64,000 bases of DNA from SVEL01 sp045126215 (GTDB lineage Bacteria; Bacillota; Clostridia; Lachnospirales; Lachnospiraceae): NCBI GenBank assembly GCA_045126215.1, contig JBGVOD010000029.1:1-64000 (forward strand). The letters are read 5' to 3'. The notes below the pieces were generated by a model. The model was given only the letters and a program-made list of their open reading frames with translations. It had not been told where the DNA came from and ran no database searches. Positions 63,864-64,000 of this stretch are shown in pieces. The translations under genes and the position numbers were made by a program. Numbering within the stretch: position 1 is the first letter of the stretch; each line of letters starts with the position of its first letter.

Positions 63864-64000
63864 CCGCCCTTTGTATATTGATTACTATTCTGTAAGATTT
63901 ATTTGATGATGAATAAAAATTAATGGAATATTCATTTGTTTTTAACCCATGATTTGTCTGCAATCTTGATGATATACGATTATAAACCGTATCTGTCCTT
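63864..64000 (-). promoter_or_regulatory. Upstream region of the large lipoprotein gene, window edge
   Basis: 137 bp without a gene, presumably carrying the promoter of the lipoprotein gene on the minus strand. No convincing -35/-10 pair could be picked by eye. Confidence 0.3.

Overview
The window is AT-rich chromosomal DNA of a low-GC Gram-positive anaerobe. Gene content and order point to the Clostridia, most likely family Lachnospiraceae: greA-lysS, dnaE-pfkA, a HPr-kinase/whiA/Crh-like cluster, a two-gene SufC/SufB-type Fe-S system, an SleB-type wall hydrolase and an AmyE-like GH13 amylase lipoprotein with a CBM26-like tail. I cannot fix the genus. No rRNA, tRNA, CRISPR array or intact insertion sequence was seen.

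Region 1 (1 to about 12,600, minus strand) looks like one end of an integrated mobile element. A plasmid-type replication/partition block (RepA_N-like initiator, ParB, ParA, a small DUF3970-like protein) is followed by two small hypothetical genes and then a five-gene restriction-modification operon. That operon starts from a strong sigma-A-type promoter. It encodes a half-length HsdS-like protein, an HsdM-like protein whose SAM and catalytic motifs are degenerate, an extended HsdM, a half-length HsdS and HsdR. A start-less HsdS fragment sharing a 19-bp repeat with hsdS lies at the left window edge. No integrase or relaxase is in view.

Region 2 (12,600 to 39,550, minus strand) is core housekeeping DNA: lysS, greA, coaX, dus, a DUF6145-like gene, birA, a small membrane protein, argF, an SleB-family hydrolase, an rRNA/tRNA methyltransferase, pfkA, dnaE, a secreted C39-like protein with a lipoprotein, then ftsH-uvrC-hprK-glk-murB-rapZ-whiA-crh-like, preceded by a MATE transporter. 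HPr kinase and an HPr paralogue lacking His-15 but keeping Ser-46 sit in the same cluster, which suggests a Crh-type carbon-catabolite signalling arm.

Region 3 (39,550 to 64,000, both strands) holds the amylase lipoprotein (+), a gene-poor stretch with an 83-bp tandem repeat, a TrpXYZ-like ABC importer (-), two tandem paralogous lipoproteins (+), a GHKL kinase/LytTR regulator pair (-), SPFH and NfeD proteins, an ABC-F protein, SufB/D-like and SufC proteins, a zinc-ribbon membrane protein with an 11-residue repeat, a response regulator/kinase/ABC ATPase/FtsX permease module (-), an SOS-type Y-family polymerase with a YolD-like partner (+), and a large lipoprotein of unknown function.

The best candidate for something undescribed is the degenerate-HsdM/half-HsdS pair at 6450-8361 together with its control region. 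Other notable points are the Crh-like protein, the structured leader of the C39-like gene and several repeat families.
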